Both the position numbers and the translations under genes were made by a program. Below the pieces are notes generated by a model, which saw only the letters and a list, made by a program, of their open reading frames with translations, did no database searches and was not told where the DNA came from. This document shows positions 26,406-38,811 of a stretch of 64,000 nt of DNA, one piece after another. Source of the stretch: Casuarina equisetifolia. Its lineage: Eukaryota; Streptophyta; Magnoliopsida; Fagales; Casuarinaceae. Position 1 is the stretch's first letter, and each line of letters starts with the position of its first letter. The stretch lies in contig CM052357.1 in NCBI GenBank assembly GCA_028551475.1, positions 21,928,451-21,992,450 on the forward strand, in the 5' to 3' direction.

Positions 26406-27303
26406 TCTTCTTCAAACACTCAACCGATCAACTCCGCGTCGTATCTGTTCTTACATTTACTTTTTCTGTAGTGTCGCTCTCCGCAAGCCTTCGTGCAGGC
26501 CGCAGTTCCGTTTATGCCGTTGGAATTTACACAAATTTTCGGCGAATCCTTTCCACTGAGAAAATAGTCGGCCTAATCAAATTACAGAACAGCAAAGGCC
26601 CAACGACTCTTCCTCTCTTGGATGCTAACAAAACACTTCTAATAGACAAAGAAAAAGAAATATGTCAAACTTCATCTCTTTGAATATTTAGGGCAAAGAG
26701 TAACGCCTCAAAATGTTCAAATACAGGATTAAGAACACTTGCATGAGATTTGTTCATAATGCCTCATTTCTTTTCTGTATGTTGATGCGTCATGTCCATA
26801 ATTCTTAAGTGAAAACTAAAACGTAATAACTGGGTCAAAAAATGGATGTGGTGATGTGGCCCAATGTTATCTTCTTTTCGTTTTCATGTTCAAAATCATT
26901 GGGCCATTGCATCGTTACCTCTTGTATCAAATTTGATACTTTTTCCAATATTTGATTGGCTGGTTTATCTTATTTTCTTTGTTGGCACTTTCCGCGACTT
27001 ACATAGTTTGAGTAAAAGCGATCAAAAGCCTTCAATAAGTTAATGGCGTATTAACGCCTAAAACCAAGGTACCTTTATTTTGATTTTGCATTGCAGTTCA
27101 AATTCTGTTGCAGTCACTGGTTGTGCAAATATAACGAACACATTTCAAATTTCAAAAACGTCTGACAAAAATGCGATCGCGATAGGGCAAATGCTCGGCA
27201 TTTAACAGTTTGCAGTCTAGAAAGAAAGCAAACGGTCTTACTAGCCTTTGCAGTCCTTTAGGCTTTTCGCCGGATCGCTCGGCTGTTTCGGCTGCGGAGG
27301 CGG
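26406..27303. promoter_or_regulatory. APE1L promoter region with GGCCCA (site II) elements
   Basis: This stretch upstream of the APE1L ATG has three GGCCCA/TGGGCC elements: 26597-26604 (GGCCCAAC), 26857-26865 (TGGCCCAAT) and 26898-26906 (ATTGGGCCA). The last two form an inverted pair about 40 bases apart. Such site II elements are bound by TCP factors and are common in promoters of housekeeping and cell-cycle genes (known); use here is inference. No clear TATA box was seen. Confidence 0.45.
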
Positions 27304-27841
27304 ATGGCGTCATCGGATCCAAGTGAGAGGACGGCGTTTATGATGCCTTGGTCTCGCTTCTGCGGCTCTACACTTCCTTTTCTTTAGGTTAGCCTTTCCG
27401 CTCTCTACTTTTTTTGTAAAGAAATACACGTCGAATGAGGATTACCGTTCCTCTGAGTATGAATGTCATAATTGATTTCACTACTGGAAAAGGTTATGTT
27501 CCACTTCTTGTTTGCCATGGCCCGCATGATATGGCTACCTACCCACACTTTTGGTTCTCTTTTTGGTGTTGACTATTGCCCTGATCTGTTCTTCCTTGCG
27601 TTGCCACTGTTTGCATTCTGGTGAGTTCGAAGCGTCACTTCTCTTCTTCTCATTCCACTTACTCAGAACTGTTAAGAAGAGCGAAACGGGCGACACTAAA
27701 CGAATGAATACAGTTTTCAAACACTCACCCTCACTTTTGTACACGTTACTGTGTTGGACAATTTACAGGCTCCGGTATTGAACCAACCCCAATCTCACAA
27801 CCTGGTTCAGCGAGAACGTGGAGAAAAACAATGTCTCCTCT

Positions 27842-27990
27842 TGGAACTCCATTAGCGGCGACTTGGCTCCGGGGGCCACTCCGTGGAAGCTGCCCGAGCT
27901 TTCTCATCCATGCATGTTACTACCTAGGATTGGAATCTGGGTTGTGATGAGCGCTGCCACGATTGGGGACTGGGACCTGGATTGTGGTGG
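27842..27990 (+). repeat. SINE-like body, copy 1 (head lost)
   Basis: Shares GCGGCGAC, CTGGGTTGTGATGA and CGCTGCCACGATT, in the same order, with the copy at 28038-28230. The tRNA-like head is not present here. It is probably an older or truncated insertion of the same short repeat. Confidence 0.45.
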
Positions 27991-28037
27991 TTTGATGAAG
28001 GTATTTAAAGGTATTTGGAGTCCTGCGCAACAGGCTT

Positions 28038-28230
28038 AGGCCTCTTGGCTTAGTGGTGGTCGTTCCTTCCATTTGGTATGAACCAGTACCATGTCACGTG
28101 TTCGAACCTCGGAAGCGGCGACCTGCGTAAAGGGCTACCTCGGAAGCATGGTGAATTGTTACGACCAAGGAATGGAACCTGGGTTGTGATGATCGCTGCC
28201 ACGATTAGGGATTAGGGACGCAAGAGCACT
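28038..28230 (+). mobile_element. tRNA-derived SINE-like element, copy 2
   Basis: The head has an RNA polymerase III A-box-like segment, TGGCTTAGTGG (28046-28056), and a B-box-like segment, GTTCGAACC (28100-28108), spaced about as in a tRNA gene. A tRNA-unrelated body follows that repeats the sequence at 27842-27990. I see no cloverleaf, so it is not a working tRNA. Target-site duplications and a clear tail were not found, so the ends are approximate. Confidence 0.5.
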
Positions 28231-29978
28231 GTTCGATGAATCTCTCTCGGAAACGTAGTGTCTCGCAAATCGGGGACTTTAGAAATTGGAATTTGTATAT
28301 ATGCTCAGGTACCTTCTATTACGATACTTACCAATACGTTAATTAAGTCATTATGCTACTAGCTAGCGCAGTGTTTCATTTTTGTCATCTCTATTAAGTA
28401 AGAACTATTTTGGTTTATCATGATGCTTACTTTACTGTTATCCTTATAATTTTGGTGGCAAGGATCTCTGATAATCCTCAAATTTCACAACTTTCCACTT
28501 CATTGTTTCTTTGTTATTCACAGAAGTTTGAAACAACTTTAATGACATGTTTGCTATATGATTCTTATTTAAAGGTATTGCTTTTTTATTTGTCTTAATT
28601 GCTCTCTCTCTCGCGGATATGAATTAATACTAGGCCCCCCATTAGGAACTAAATTTTGTAAGTTTGGTTATATTATGCACAAGTTGTCTTTTCATTCATT
28701 GCAGTATATGTCTTTGGTCAATTATGTGATTTCAATTTCGCGTTGGTCCTGCTAACATGCTAATATTTGCTGTTTTTGTAGCTTAGGCTCGGATTGCTTC
28801 TCCTCTAGTAGTCATGTTGGATGGGCCCCTCTTCCGTTGTTCTGCGGGTACGAGAATAGAAAGAGTCTTCTAAGTTCGGATCTTTTATGGTGCTTTCAAG
28901 TTCTCTTGGACAGATACTAATAAAGCTGTATACAGGTATTGAAATTAGTTGGAATAATATTTAGAGAATTTACTTAACTTTTTTCCACTAATTTACATTT
29001 TTAAAATAATTTATGATTTAATCTACTAATAAACTGAGTTAATTAGAATTTTCTAGGTAGTGGTTCTGAGATTGGAATTTGACTTCATAATCTTACCTTC
29101 TAGTTTTGTTACTCTTTAATGTGTTTGAACTTATTTATTGAGAAATAGGCTTTTAATATTAATTGAAATGTAAAGGTCATGATTTTCAATTCACATGTAC
29201 TTTTAGGATAGCTGATGATTCAACAAAATTCATTATTATACTCTTCATTGAGGTTGTTGCAAATTGTACCTTCTTTTGGTGCTTCCATTGTATGTTTCTA
29301 TATTATTTGTTCGCAGGTTACGTGTTTGAGTATCATTTCAGTCCACTAACTTTCTAGTCTACAGATTCTATACTTAATCCAGCACAAAATTATGGTAGAT
29401 TGCTGGCATTGTTAATTCAAGATTTCATGCTAATAGTATCCAAGCCGTATGAGTCTTCCTTCCTAGAAAAATACTCCCACACCTTTTATCATTTCCCTGC
29501 ATTTAATGGTGTTTTCCTACCTTATTTAGTTATTCTGTGCTGCATACACTCTTGGTTGTTTCTATTCTTGTGAAAAATGTCCTGAAAGGACATTTTGCTC
29601 TAACAAGCACGGGGTCTATTTAAAAGAAATTGTCAGTATGAAAGAAGTTATTTGGTGAATATAGCTTTTTCTGATTTTGCTTTTTACTCACTATCGATTC
29701 ATTTGATTTTGTAGTATGCTTCAAGCTGGTCAATTTCTGGCCTCTCAATGTCAAATCTATCTTAACTTTGATGATCTTTGGCATTCTGCTTTATTGCTAT
29801 TTACTTTAAGTTGTTCTTTGTATGTTTGCAAGCTGGTGGGATGATCTACTCTGTTCTATACCCTCTAAATCACCAGGTTTGATCCCAATTCCCACTTTTG
29901 TCTGTTGGACAACCAACTTCCAAATATTTTGACATTAGACTTGTGATTAATAGAAGAATCATCAAATGTTCAATCTAG

Positions 29979-32133
29979 TTATTGAGGGCGGTGTCCCATT
30001 TGATGAGTACTGCCACTCCATGGGAGCGGAGGGTACATGGGCTGGACATATGGAATTGCTAGCAACCTTCCTTGTTTTGCATGGTAACATATGTATGCAC
30101 AGGGTTAGATCTTTTTCTTCCTTTGCAGTTATTATCGGAACTGATCTATATGAATATCATGGTTGGATTGGTTTCTTTTTTTTTTGGTCCCTATATGGTT
30201 ATGCGCCTTAAAGCTAGTCTTCAAGTGCCACAGTTAAACTTGATTTGAAAAACTCTTCGTCTTGCAATTTTGAGACTGCTTCTCAGTAATTTCAACATTA
30301 CTTAGTTCAAGTGATCCTATATTCACAACATTTCATTTTTGACCTTACGTAACTGTTTGCATGCAGGAATTAGTTGTCCTATCAAATTCCCTTTTTAAGG
30401 ACTTTTTCGCCCAGAATCTTTAGAATCATGATAATGCTACGTGTGATGATTAATTGCTAGCATGATGAACTATGCAAATCTGCTGTAGCTTCGCATGCAT
30501 GCAAACTCTAATATGATCGCACTTGTACCCTTTTCCATGCATGATCACAAATGTGCCATGCCAATTCTCTTTGCCACATGTAAGATGTCTTCTCTCTTGT
30601 TGCTTGACCTGATACTGAACATGTCACCCTGCTGGTACAACCGTAATTTTGATGGGCGTGGAGCCTGATTGGCACGTCTGAAGTAAACTATATCTTTTGT
30701 CATGAGTTTATGTATGATTTTCTTTTATTTTGATTCTACGTATGGTGTAAAACTCCCCTTTTGATTATTTTCTTATTTAAAAAATAAAAAAGAAACTTCT
30801 AAAAGTGGCCCTCAGTGGAGCTGATAGATGAGAAAGGGTTTCTTGAATTTCTTTGTCGGTTGAGTTTGAGTAATAATAATTACTTTGGCGTATGTATATT
30901 GCAGAAACAACTGTGGCAGTTCTTCAAGTGCAAGTTTGTCATGTGGAAATTGCAATATGGTAATTAAGATGCTGTCTAAAGCTTATATAGGTTCATGTTA
31001 TTTAGAAATCTTTCACCGGAGAGGTGTTAGTGACGTAGTTGTTTCTAATATTTGATAGATTAAGTTGCTATCTTATCTTAGTTTGTCAAGACATGTACTC
31101 AGTTGAGTTCTGACTTGTAATATTACCAGGATTGGATGTGAAACACTAGATTGATATTGGTTAGAGATTAGAGGTATAGTGAACGGGATGAATTGTAACA
31201 TTCAAAGCAAATAAGCGGCTTACACATCTTTACCTGATTATGTTGGGGGAAGAGGACAATAATAAATAATGAGGATAAATCACTTAAAAGACCTTATTTG
31301 CCCGCTAACACAAACAATACCAACTAATGATTTTGGATCCGCTGAAGATACATCAGTTAGTGCCATAGGCCATGGCAGTCACTTTTTGTTTACTTGTGCC
31401 ACAAGTCTTACAAGAAAACGTTTATATATGTTTTCATGCTTGATGATTCAATTTGGACGCTCCTGTGGTTATTGATAGTTGTAATATATTCTTCTTAGCT
31501 CAATTTAGTGAAGACTTCCTCATATAATAGGTGGTGTTTTTTTTTTATATTGAAATATGATATACAAATGGTTTTTAGATCTTATCATGATGAAGAACTT
31601 ATAATAGCGTACAGATAAAAGAAGACCCCCATAATGGGCCAGCTAAGCCAATCATTATCAAGGTTTATGTTCAATTTTCTTTTCTCTCTTTTTCATTTAC
31701 TTATTGTTACTACAATAAGGATCTATGAATGAGGGTGAGCATTCACTGTTCGATGATATCTTGATAAGCTATAGTTTGTGAGGCTGATATTTCAGCAATA
31801 GCTCATCAACCGAAAGCTGCACTCACACGGTCTAAAGGAGGAACTGGTGAATATATTATCCACGTTGGGTGGTCCATCAAAATGATACTGGCCTTCTTTA
31901 TTTTATTCGTTTTTTCTTCGTCTCCTGTAAAATTGTTGTTCCTCTTAATGGAGATGTCTTGATTTTGTACTTACTGCTATATTTGGATTGGTGGAACTTT
32001 GGAGATATTCCTGTTATCGTGTCAAGTTTTAGAACAAGTACTTGGAGATGTTGACCTCGCAATGGAGTTTCTGATAGTAGAACTAGAAGCCGAAGAAACT
32101 TGGAGGAAACTGATTCACTTCATGGTCAGATAG
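29979..32133 (+). pseudogene. Decayed OTU-domain deubiquitinase gene (OTU7-like)
   Basis: Exon-like blocks on the + strand spell the plant OTU7-type ubiquitin protease in order. Block A, 29979-30103: IEGGVPFDEYCHSMG, then GTWAGHMELLATFLVLHGNI and CMHR. Block B, 31579-31662: SYHDEE, a one-base loss at the His codon, then YNSVQIKEDPHNGPAKPIII and K. Block C, 31796 to about 31893: ALTRSKGGTGEYIIHVG then SIKMILA. Block D, about 32020-32133: LEQVLGDVDLAMEFLIVE then a stop. The blocks keep AG/GT borders. The family's MSPRWYIRNF segment between A and B, a clear catalytic Cys exon, and the C-terminal SEC-C motif were not found. With the frameshift inside the catalytic His region this cannot make a normal enzyme, hence pseudogene. 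Family assignment is from memory of OTU7 (AT5G67170-like) sequences. Confidence 0.72.
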
Positions 32134-32589
32134 ATACTTCTAGGGTAATGACTGGTCTGTATTTTATGCTCTAGATGATTTTATGAAGGCGTGCCAAAAA
32201 TGACGTTGTTTTTCTTTTAGTCTTTGTATTGTGTTTGCACACCACTTTTAGCACATTTCAAGATGTTGTGTTTGCTGAATAGATTACACCTGACAGTAAA
32301 CTCTCAAAAACTATTATGAGTCCATTTTAGTTCAAGTTAATTAGGTGGCTTTGTTGTACAAGACAAAAAGAGGAAAATGGGTGTTGTTACAATATTTTTC
32401 TTAACATGTGATGTTGCATAGTTGTTAAGGTTTCATGTGATGTGATGCTCCCAAAGATTAAATCACATTTACTTATTGGTATTAAAGGTGCTTCATCAAT
32501 GACTTGGCAAGTATTCTTGTTTTTATGTATTAAAATTTTATTACTTCTTTTGGTCTATTAGTTGGTATATCAAGAAATTTAATTGGAAT

Positions 32590-32905
32590 GTGTTTTATAC
32601 TTGCATACATACATCCGTGCATAAATATATGCATACACACATACATGTAGACATGCATACATATTCATATACATGTACATGGATCCACGCATACATGCAT
32701 ATATGCACGTCCACACATACATGCATGCACACTTCAACGCATCTAGGCCATGCTCATCCATGCATCCACATGTACGCACATACATATATGCATGCACATA
32801 CATATTTTCACATCCATGCATATGTATTCACATCCACACAAACATATATGCATACACTTATACATACATGCATGCATACATAGATGGACATATATATAAA
32901 CAAAA
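32590..32905. repeat. CATA/CATGCA low-complexity block 1
   Basis: About 315 bases of irregular CATACATGCA/CATATATGCA units in which purines and pyrimidines alternate almost throughout. It creates spurious ORFs on both strands rich in Tyr, Met, His, Cys and Thr. It is the left flank of the ~250-bp tandem repeats. Confidence 0.85.
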
Positions 32906-32938
32906 TAGAATAGAACCTTGAGTTATAGCTTGTCTAAT

Positions 32939-33895
32939 GGGAATAAGCTGTTGTGTTGTTTTAACTTCAATAATTTTGTTGTAGTTTTCTGTGTTGGAAT
33001 TTTCAGCTTCAAGATGAATGTAGTCCATTATCTAAGATCTAGAGCTTCAAGATGAATGCAATCCATTATCTAAGATTTAGAGGAACTAGAGATACTTTTG
33101 ATGGTCTTGGTTTTTATGGTTTGGTAGCATCATAGGTACGTTGAATTATAACCCAATTTAATTTTCTTTTCCTTTTATTTTTTATGGGAATGCTTTCTTG
33201 TTGCACTTTTTATTTTGATTTGGATTCTTTCTTTTGATCTTTTAACTCCAATATTCTTGTTGTACTTTTTAGTGTTAAAATTCTTAGGTTCTAGATTTAA
33301 AGGAAGGTATCCTTTTGACAATCATGGTACCCCATTTCTATGATGAAATCTTGTTGAAAGGCTTTGATGTAGGAGTTTGGATGAATACATGGTATTTATG
33401 GTTTGGAAAGATATAAGGTACATTAAGCTAGATTTCTGTTACAATTTTTTTTTTTAAATGGGAATAATTGTTTGCTACCTTTTTTACTCTCTTATCATCT
33501 TATTATTGTTTTATATGTTGATTGCCTTCATGCATTATTTTGATTTAAAGGAACTAATGATCTTTTTTCGTGATTATTTTACCTCATTTCTAGGTTGAAA
33601 TTGTGTCCTAGGATTGTTGATCTAACAATTTGGATTGGATGCAAATTGTTTTAGGAAGTTACGTTGGTATTAGGTAAGTAGAATACAACATTGGGTTTTT
33701 TTTTTTTAATGGAAATACCATGTTGTTGCCTTTAATATTCATTATCTTGTTTTACTTTTCTATGTTTGAATCGTCATCTTTTGGATGGATGCCTTCATGT
33801 GTTATTTAAATTTAAAGAAACTAAGGAACTTTTCAATGATGAAGTTGCTATATTTCAACAATAAAATTCTATCAAAGGGGCCTTGTGGTAAGAAT
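32939..33895. repeat. Four degenerate ~250-bp tandem repeats
   Basis: Copies begin near 32939, 33187, 33461 and 33713, each at a GGGAAT...TGTTGC-type start (spacing 248, 274 and 252 bases). Each copy then has a T-rich stretch, a TTGAAT/TTAAAATT-CTT segment, a GATTTAAAGGAACTA-like segment, and a GGTA...GTAxxTTGAATTA or TTAGGTAAGTAGAATAC-like end. Divergence is high, so the boundaries are approximate. No ORF of note. Confidence 0.6.
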
Positions 33896-33899
33896 CTAA

Positions 33900-34285
33900 C
33901 TTGAATGCAAACACATACACACACACACATGCATATACATACATGTTGTATTCATACTTGCATCCATATTGCATGCATAAATTGCATTCATTCTTACATT
34001 CATGCAAACCTGCATACATATACATGTAGATAGATTCATATATGCATACATACATACACAGATACATGCATATGTACATACACAAATACATGTATACATA
34101 TTTGCGTATGCACATACATAAATAATACATACATGTGTATATATATATATATATATATATATGCATACATGCATGCATTCATGTATCCATGCATGCATGC
34201 ACATATATTTGCATATATGCATCTACACATTCATACTTGCATACACATACATGCATACATATTTATAAACACATACATGCAATAC
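33900..34285. repeat. CATA/CATGCA low-complexity block 2
   Basis: Same composition and strand sense as block 1, with a pure (TA)n core at about 34139-34162. It abuts the truncated end of the gypsy element where a 3' LTR would be expected. Confidence 0.85.
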
Positions 34286-34287
34286 CG

Positions 34288-37200
34288 GATGATAGTTTAG
34301 TTCGTTTTCCCTAGGTTTATGTTCCAACACTCCCTGGGGTTGTTTTTCTTCTTCTAGCTCTTCAAGAGCATCTTGAAACTCATCTAAATTCTCCTTGGGC
34401 ATAGCTTTTGGATCTACATGGAATCTTCTTAACTTCAAAACATGGAATACCATATGTATTTTAGCAGTTGCAGGGAGTTCTAACTCGTAGGTTATAGTCC
34501 CCACTCTTTTAGTTATCTTATAAGGACCATTAAATTGTGGCTTAAGCTTTTGTTTCTTGTGTTGGGGGACACATAGACCAATATGTATTTAGGAAGTTTA
34601 ACAAGCGCCATATCTCCTACCTTATATTCCACCTCTTGTTTCTTCTAACCATACACTTTTTCATTCTATCTTGGGTTATTGGCAGGTTTTTCTTAATTAT
34701 GCTCATCATAATATCTCTTTCAACTAATAATTCTTTGATGGAGGCCACTTTAGTTAATCCTTTTACATAAGATAAAAAAGACAGAGGACTTATTCCAGAT
34801 ACCATTTCATAAGGAGTGTGCAATGTGGAACTATGCTAACTAGTATTATAACAATACTAATCCCCATGGCAACCATCTTACCCATTCCTTGGGATGATCT
34901 CTAACAAAATACTTCAAATACATATCAAGTGTCTTGTTTAAAACCTCAATTTTTTCATCCGTTTGGGGGTGATAGGTGGAGGAGAAATTAAAGTTTGTAT
35001 TTTATAACCGAAATAATTCCTTTTAAAACTTGCTTGTAAATAATGGATCTTGATCACAAACTATAGTATGGGACATTTTATATAGCTTAAAAGTGTTTTC
35101 AAAGAAAGCCTAAGCTATAGAAATGATTGTATAAGGATGGGAGAGGGGTATGAAATGCCTAAATTTTGATAACCTATCAACAACTACTATGGTCACTAAC
35201 TTCCTAAATGACTTAGGCAACCTTTTTATAAAATCCATTTCAATATCCTCTCATAATTGCTCCAAGAACCTAGGTTGTTTTGCATTTTCATTTTTATTTC
35301 TTTAACACACTATACATTCTTTAATCACTTGTTCCACATTATTTCTCATTATCTTCCAATAAAAAACCACTTTAATCATTTTTAATGTTTTTTCTATTCC
35401 TTCATGAACATTAGAATGCATTTCTTTAACAATCATAAGAATAAGCAAAAAGTTGAAAGGGAGATATACCATTTCCTTTAAGGTAATGATTTCATCCTTA
35501 TAATTCCAAGGCCCCAGTGTTTCTCCACATTCTATATTCTTGATTAATTCTTAAGCATTGGGATTTGACTTAATCTCCTTTCGAATTGAATTAAGCCATA
35601 GAGGATACAAAGTGGACATGGCCACACAAACCCCTAAAGGACTGCCATTAGCTTGTTGTCGTGAAAGCCCATCAACGATGACATTATCTCTCTAGGCCTT
35701 GTATTCAAGTTTGAAATCACATTCCACTAATTTGATAAGCCATTTTTGTTGAGCGGGAGTTACTATCTTTTAATCCTACAAAAACTTAAGACTCGGCTAG
35801 TTCGTTTTGATTATGAATTGTCTACCAAGTAAATAGTGCCTCCATTTATGTATTGCCATAATGATGGGCAACATCTCTCATTCATACGTAGAAAGCTTCA
35901 AATGATGCCTATATAGGGTCTTACTAAAATAAGCAATAGGTTTTTTTTCCTTAGGAGAGTACCACTGCAACTCTTGTTCTTGATGTATCACATTCCAAGA
36001 CAAACGGTTTTGTAAAGTTTAGTAACCTAATACTAGTGCAGAAGTCATCACTACCTTTAATTGATTAAATGCTTATTAAGTTTAAATATCCCAAATGAAA
36101 GCATCTTTCTTCAACATATTAGTGAGAGGCTTAGCAATTCGGCCATAACCCCCGACAAATTTCTATTAATACTTGGTAGTACTAAAAAATCCCCTTACGG
36201 CCTTTACAAATGTTGGAATAGGCTATTGGAGAATAACCTCCACCTTCCCTAGATTCACAACAACTCCTTTCTCACAAACTACATGTCCCAAGAATTTTAG
36301 CTTTGTGTAACCAAACTCACATTTTGACAACTTCACATATAAACTATTTCTCCTTAAGGTCTCTAAGACTAGTTGAATATGTTGAAGATGCTCTTCTCAA
36401 CTTAATTATACACCAATATGTCATCAAAGAAAAACAAGACTATTTTCTATAAATATTCCTAAAACACTACATTCATCAAAGACTAAAAAGTATAAAGGTC
36501 ATTTGTCATTTTGAACGTTTTCACCAAAAATTCATAATTCCCATTATGGGTTCTAAAAGTCATTTTCTCAATATCCTCATCTTGCATTTTAACTTGGTAG
36601 TATTTAGAGCTCAAATCCAATTTTGAGAAGTAATAAGCTTCATTCAACTTATTCAATAGCTTATCAATCATAGGAATAGGAAACCTATCCTTCATCGCTT
36701 ACTAAGATCCTGATAATCCACACAAAGCCTATATGAGCCATTGGCTTTTTAACTAATAATACCAATGAGAAAAAGGGACTTTGACTCGGCTTTATAATAC
36801 CTTTCTTAAGTAACTCTTTTACCAACCTTTCAATTTCCCCCTTTCGAACATAAGGGTACCTATATGGCCTTATTGACGCTAGACGACCTTTTTCCTTTAA
36901 GATGATCTTGTGATCGTGACTCTACTAAGGAGGAAGCCTTTTTGGAGTTTAAAAAACATCCTTAAAATCAATCAATAAAAGTTACATGTCTTGATGTTGA
37001 ACAACCTTCACTTTAGTAACACTTGGATTACTTGTCAATTCTATTTACTCCTTTTTGACTAGTTGGACTACTAATAATTGCCCATTCTTTGCTAGTTCTT
37101 AAGCAAACTATGTTTTAGCAATTAATTAAAAGGGTTTAGGGCTCCAACCATGTAGGATAACCTTATTATTTTTCATAAAGAGCTTTATCCAATGATCTAA

Positions 37201-38811
37201 AAAGTTCCAAACTATGTCCCCTAGTGTCTCTAACCCCTACACTCCCAAGACCACATCCACTAGTAGGGAAAGAATATACAAATCTAGCTTTGTCCTAACT
37301 CCTTATAGCTTCATCTCTACTCCTTTACATACCCTATTACTATCAATTCCTTTTTCATTTTCTACTAGCATTGTAAATGTTGAGGAACAATCAACTTGAA
37401 GCCCAAGTTGAGTAACCAGAGCATGATCAATGAAATTATGAGCATTACTAGAATCAATCAACAGTCGTATCTATTTCTTAAAGGCCTCCACCTATCCTTC
37501 CACTTTTATCATCTTTGGTTTACTAGTTCCCCTATCATAAAGGGCCATGGTAGAGATCCTTATAAAATCATCAGCCTCAAAACAATTAATAAATTATTCT
37601 TCCTTCGTATTAGGATTGGTTAAATTTTCACCATCTCCCCACCATCGAGATAAACGGCTTCATAGATAAATAGGCTTTGTTTATACTGATGGTTGGGCGT
37701 ATATCCATCATTACAATGGTAATATAAGCCCTTATGCAAACATTTTTCTAATTCATTTGTAGTAAACTTCTTGGTCAGTAGGGTATGGGCCATATTAGGA
37801 TTTGGTAGAGGTTTATTAGCCATGGTTAGTGGTCTATTTTGAGTTGGAAGGAGTAGTGGTATCTCCTCACCCATCTTATTGCTAGGAGGCACAAATCCCC
37901 CTATTTGGGGAAGAAATTGGATTGCTTGTTGTCCTTAAAGTTTCAAGAACTTATCCTTATAAATCAAAACATAATGCAGGGCTTTGCTTAAGGTGGTCAA
38001 ATGTTTGGCATCCACATCCGTTGAATGCCAACTTTTAATTCACCAATAAAGCAATCAACAACCTGTTGTGCTATGAAAGGCCAATAGTAACTAAGGCTTC
38101 TCTAAACTACTTATAATAATGTTCTACATATCTACTTATTCTAGTTTCATTAATACGAATGGAGTTGCAAATTCTAGTAGAACCATACATGTCCATAAGG
38201 CCCTCTTGAATTTCTCCCAAGTGAGTGTTTGACCAACTCATGCCAAATCTTTGAGATAAGATTGTAAGCATGCAATTGTAGTGCCGCCAAAATGTCAAGT
38301 AGATATTTTGACCTTTTTTGCATTTGTCAAGCCATGAAATTCAAATAATTTTGTGGCCAAGAAGATCCAAGTGGCAGGATCATTATCGTTATTGAAATGA
38401 GGGGAATTCAAATTTAGCAATTCGTTCGAAGGTAGTAGATCCGAAATTCAAACCTAACTCGCTTAGATTTGACTCAAAAAAGCCTAATCCATTCCAACTT
38501 GACCTGCTAGGGCCTGACCTATTCGGAGCAAACCCATTTGCATTTGGGTCTCCTTCGCCTTGGTTTGAGTTGTTGCCCCACCTGAATGAGTGTGCACTCC
38601 CTCTTCAAAGTGATTGTTGCTATCGCTAGCTCCACTAGAGGAAGAACAATGTTGTTTTGGGATGCAAGAGCTTCTATGTGGGAGTAAAAGGTCCTTTTGC
38701 ATGCGAAGGTCTCACATCTCGACGAACATGCAGGATTTAAGTTGCGAGACGCCGGATTCCAACTGTGAAACACAACCTTCCATAAGAGGATCAAATGGCT
38801 TTGATGCCAAA
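34288..38811 (-). mobile_element. Decayed Ty3/gypsy retrotransposon, internal region
   Basis: Gag-Pol domains appear in gypsy order on the - strand, broken by many stops and frameshifts. Gag lies near 37900-38300. A zinc-knuckle relic (GLYYHCNDGYTPNHQYK) is near 37700, and protease (LLIDSSNAHNFID) near 37400-37460, where the usual DSG is DSS. Reverse transcriptase has KDRFPIPMIDKLLN and FSKLDLSSKYYQVKMQDED (36483-36695) and FFDDILVY (about 36410-36440). RNase H has TKPFVLECDTSRT near 35990-36010. Integrase has IVVVDRLSKF (about 35160-35210), CDQDPLFTS (about 35035-35060), PYEMVSGISPLSFLSYVKGL (34760-34820) and ELPATAKIHMVFHVLKLRRF (34400-34490). A primer-binding-site-like TGGCATCAAAGCCA lies at about 38795-38810, next to the LTR-like end. 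The element is dead, and no 3' LTR is seen. Confidence 0.9.

Larger units (their letters stand above)
27304..29978. other. Spacer with short orphan ORFs and degenerate repeats
   Basis: A 27-codon ORF at 27304-27387 (+, MASSDPSERTAF) lies in GC-richer DNA and could be a first exon, but I cannot connect it to a downstream gene. SINE-like copies fill 27842-28230. At 29163-29357 a + strand ORF holds IEVVANCTFFWCF, which weakly resembles the OTU active-site segment DGNCFFRAL and may be the decayed 5' part of the pseudogene that follows. The rest shows nothing I can name. Confidence 0.35.

Noticed and set aside
28038..28230. Possible tRNA gene
   Set aside because: A- and B-box-like segments exist, but no acceptor stem or cloverleaf could be formed, so a SINE head fits better.
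32579..34230. Tyr/Met/His/Cys-rich ORFs on both strands
   Set aside because: Translations of the CATA/CATGCA low-complexity blocks; no coding signal.
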